DNA of 64,000 bases from Clostridiales bacterium (GTDB taxonomy: Bacteria; Bacillota; Clostridia; Lachnospirales; Lachnospiraceae), in NCBI GenBank assembly GCA_021201535.1, contig JAJQEU010000008.1, forward strand, positions 20,495-84,494. The letters run 5' to 3'. The position numbers and the translations under genes are program-made. The first letter of the stretch is position 1. Every line of letters begins with the position of its first letter. The notes under the pieces were generated by a model. That model was not told where the DNA came from. It made no database searches and saw nothing but the letters and a program-made list of their open reading frames with translations. Shown here one piece after another: positions 63,536 through 64,000 of the stretch.

Positions 63536-63921
63536 CGATGAATGCAGAGAATCTGATTCGGGCCGCGGATCAGGCGAGACAGAAAGCATATGCGCCCTAC
63601 TCCGGGTTTCGTGTCGGAGCGGCGCTTTTGTGCAGGGACGGTCGGGTGTTTACCGGATGTAACATCGAAAACGCTTCTTATCCGGTATCGAACTGCGCGG
63701 AGCGGACTGCCCTTTTTGCGGCTGTCTCGGAGGGATACCGGGAGTTTGAGGCGGTCGCGGTGATCAGCGACAGCGAGGATTTTACATCGCCCTGCGGCGT
63801 CTGCCGCCAGGCGCTCTCGGAGTTCTGCGGACCGGATTTTACCGTATTCATGTGTAACAGCAGTCTTGCATACAGACAAACGACGCTGAGCGCATTATTA
63901 CCGCTTGCTTTTTCTTTGTAG
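63532..63921 (+). CDS. cdd: Cytidine deaminase
   Basis: 129 residues. It deaminates cytidine and deoxycytidine. Zinc motifs: NCAERTALFAAVSEG (C-A-E) and SPCGVCRQALSEF (PCxxC). AYAPYSGFRVGAAL is the N-terminal family signature. GTG at 63532 has GAGG 7 bases before and overlaps the deoC stop; ATG at 63538 is an alternative. Confidence 0.95.
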   Translation: MTMNAENLIRAADQARQKAYAPYSGFRVGAALLCRDGRVFTGCNIENASYPVSNCAERTALFAAVSEGYREFEAVAVISDSEDFTSPCGVCRQALSEFCGPDFTVFMCNSSLAYRQTTLSALLPLAFSL

Positions 63922-64000
63922 ATGTTGTATTATCTTAATAGATGAGTATAGTCCGGTCTTAAACACTTTTAGAATAAAAAAGGAGTAGAATCCCCTTATT
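63922..64000. other. Right edge of the window, no gene
   Basis: AT-rich. AAAAAGGAGTAG at about 63976 may be the ribosome site of a gene that starts beyond the edge. Confidence 0.4.

Overview
The window looks like a chromosomal segment of an anaerobic Bacillota, most likely a Lachnospiraceae-type gut Clostridia. The evidence is the Clostridia-style yicC-remA-gmk-rpoZ-rimO-pgsA order, the RqcH, RemA, RecU and YlbJ proteins, a HisZ-dependent histidine operon whose HisIE carries an extra N-terminal barrel, a DUF5717/DUF5716 pair, a tryptophan T-box, and strong AGGAGG ribosome sites on most genes. Base composition is moderate, with AT-rich promoters. The species cannot be named from the sequence alone.

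Layout. 1-8.6 kb: end of rqcH, an AAA/DUF4143 ATPase, then a housekeeping run (yicC, remA, gmk, rpoZ, rimO, pgsA, rsmD, coaD) and a coiled-coil protein. 8.7-14 kb: ylbJ, an M23 peptidase broken by one stop codon, a HAD phosphatase, an RluA-type pseudouridine synthase, a histidine phosphatase and recU. 14.1-19.8 kb: histidine operon hisZ-hisG-hisD-hisB-hisIE. 20.3-22.7 kb: a small membrane protein, a TauE/SafE exporter and an oxidoreductase. 22.8-32.8 kb: a sugar or glycoside catabolic locus. 33.2-35.6 kb: larE and an AbiEi/AbiEii toxin-antitoxin pair. 35.9-43.3 kb: T-box plus trpE-G-C-F-B-A-D. 43.4-48.5 kb: two more AAA ATPase/nuclease-like genes around a ClC channel. 48.6-53.9 kb: the DUF5717-DUF5716-TPR cluster. 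54-64 kb: a truncated MetH-like protein, ilvN-ilvC, two leuD-leuC pairs, thrC, deoC and cdd.

The most striking gene system is the catabolic locus at 22.9-32.8 kb. It has an AraC regulator with a degenerate GH39-like sensor, a GPH-type sugar symporter, two Gfo/Idh/MocA oxidoreductases, two AP-endonuclease-2-like TIM barrels, a small protein matching the C-glycoside deglycosidase beta subunit, and a ROK glucokinase. A third oxidoreductase is divergent from the regulator. This set matches import of a glycoside, oxidation of its sugar at C3, cleavage of the bond to the aglycone by an alpha/beta lyase, reduction of the released 3-keto sugar, and phosphorylation of glucose.

The second striking feature is the intergenic DNA. 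At least six families of short palindromic or structured repeats recur between genes and inside operons. Some copies supply the stop codon of the upstream gene, two families show compensatory base changes in their stems, and one copy sits inside the trp T-box leader. Short tandem repeats have also expanded inside otherwise conserved enzymes (RluA-type synthase, ClC channel, MetH-like protein).
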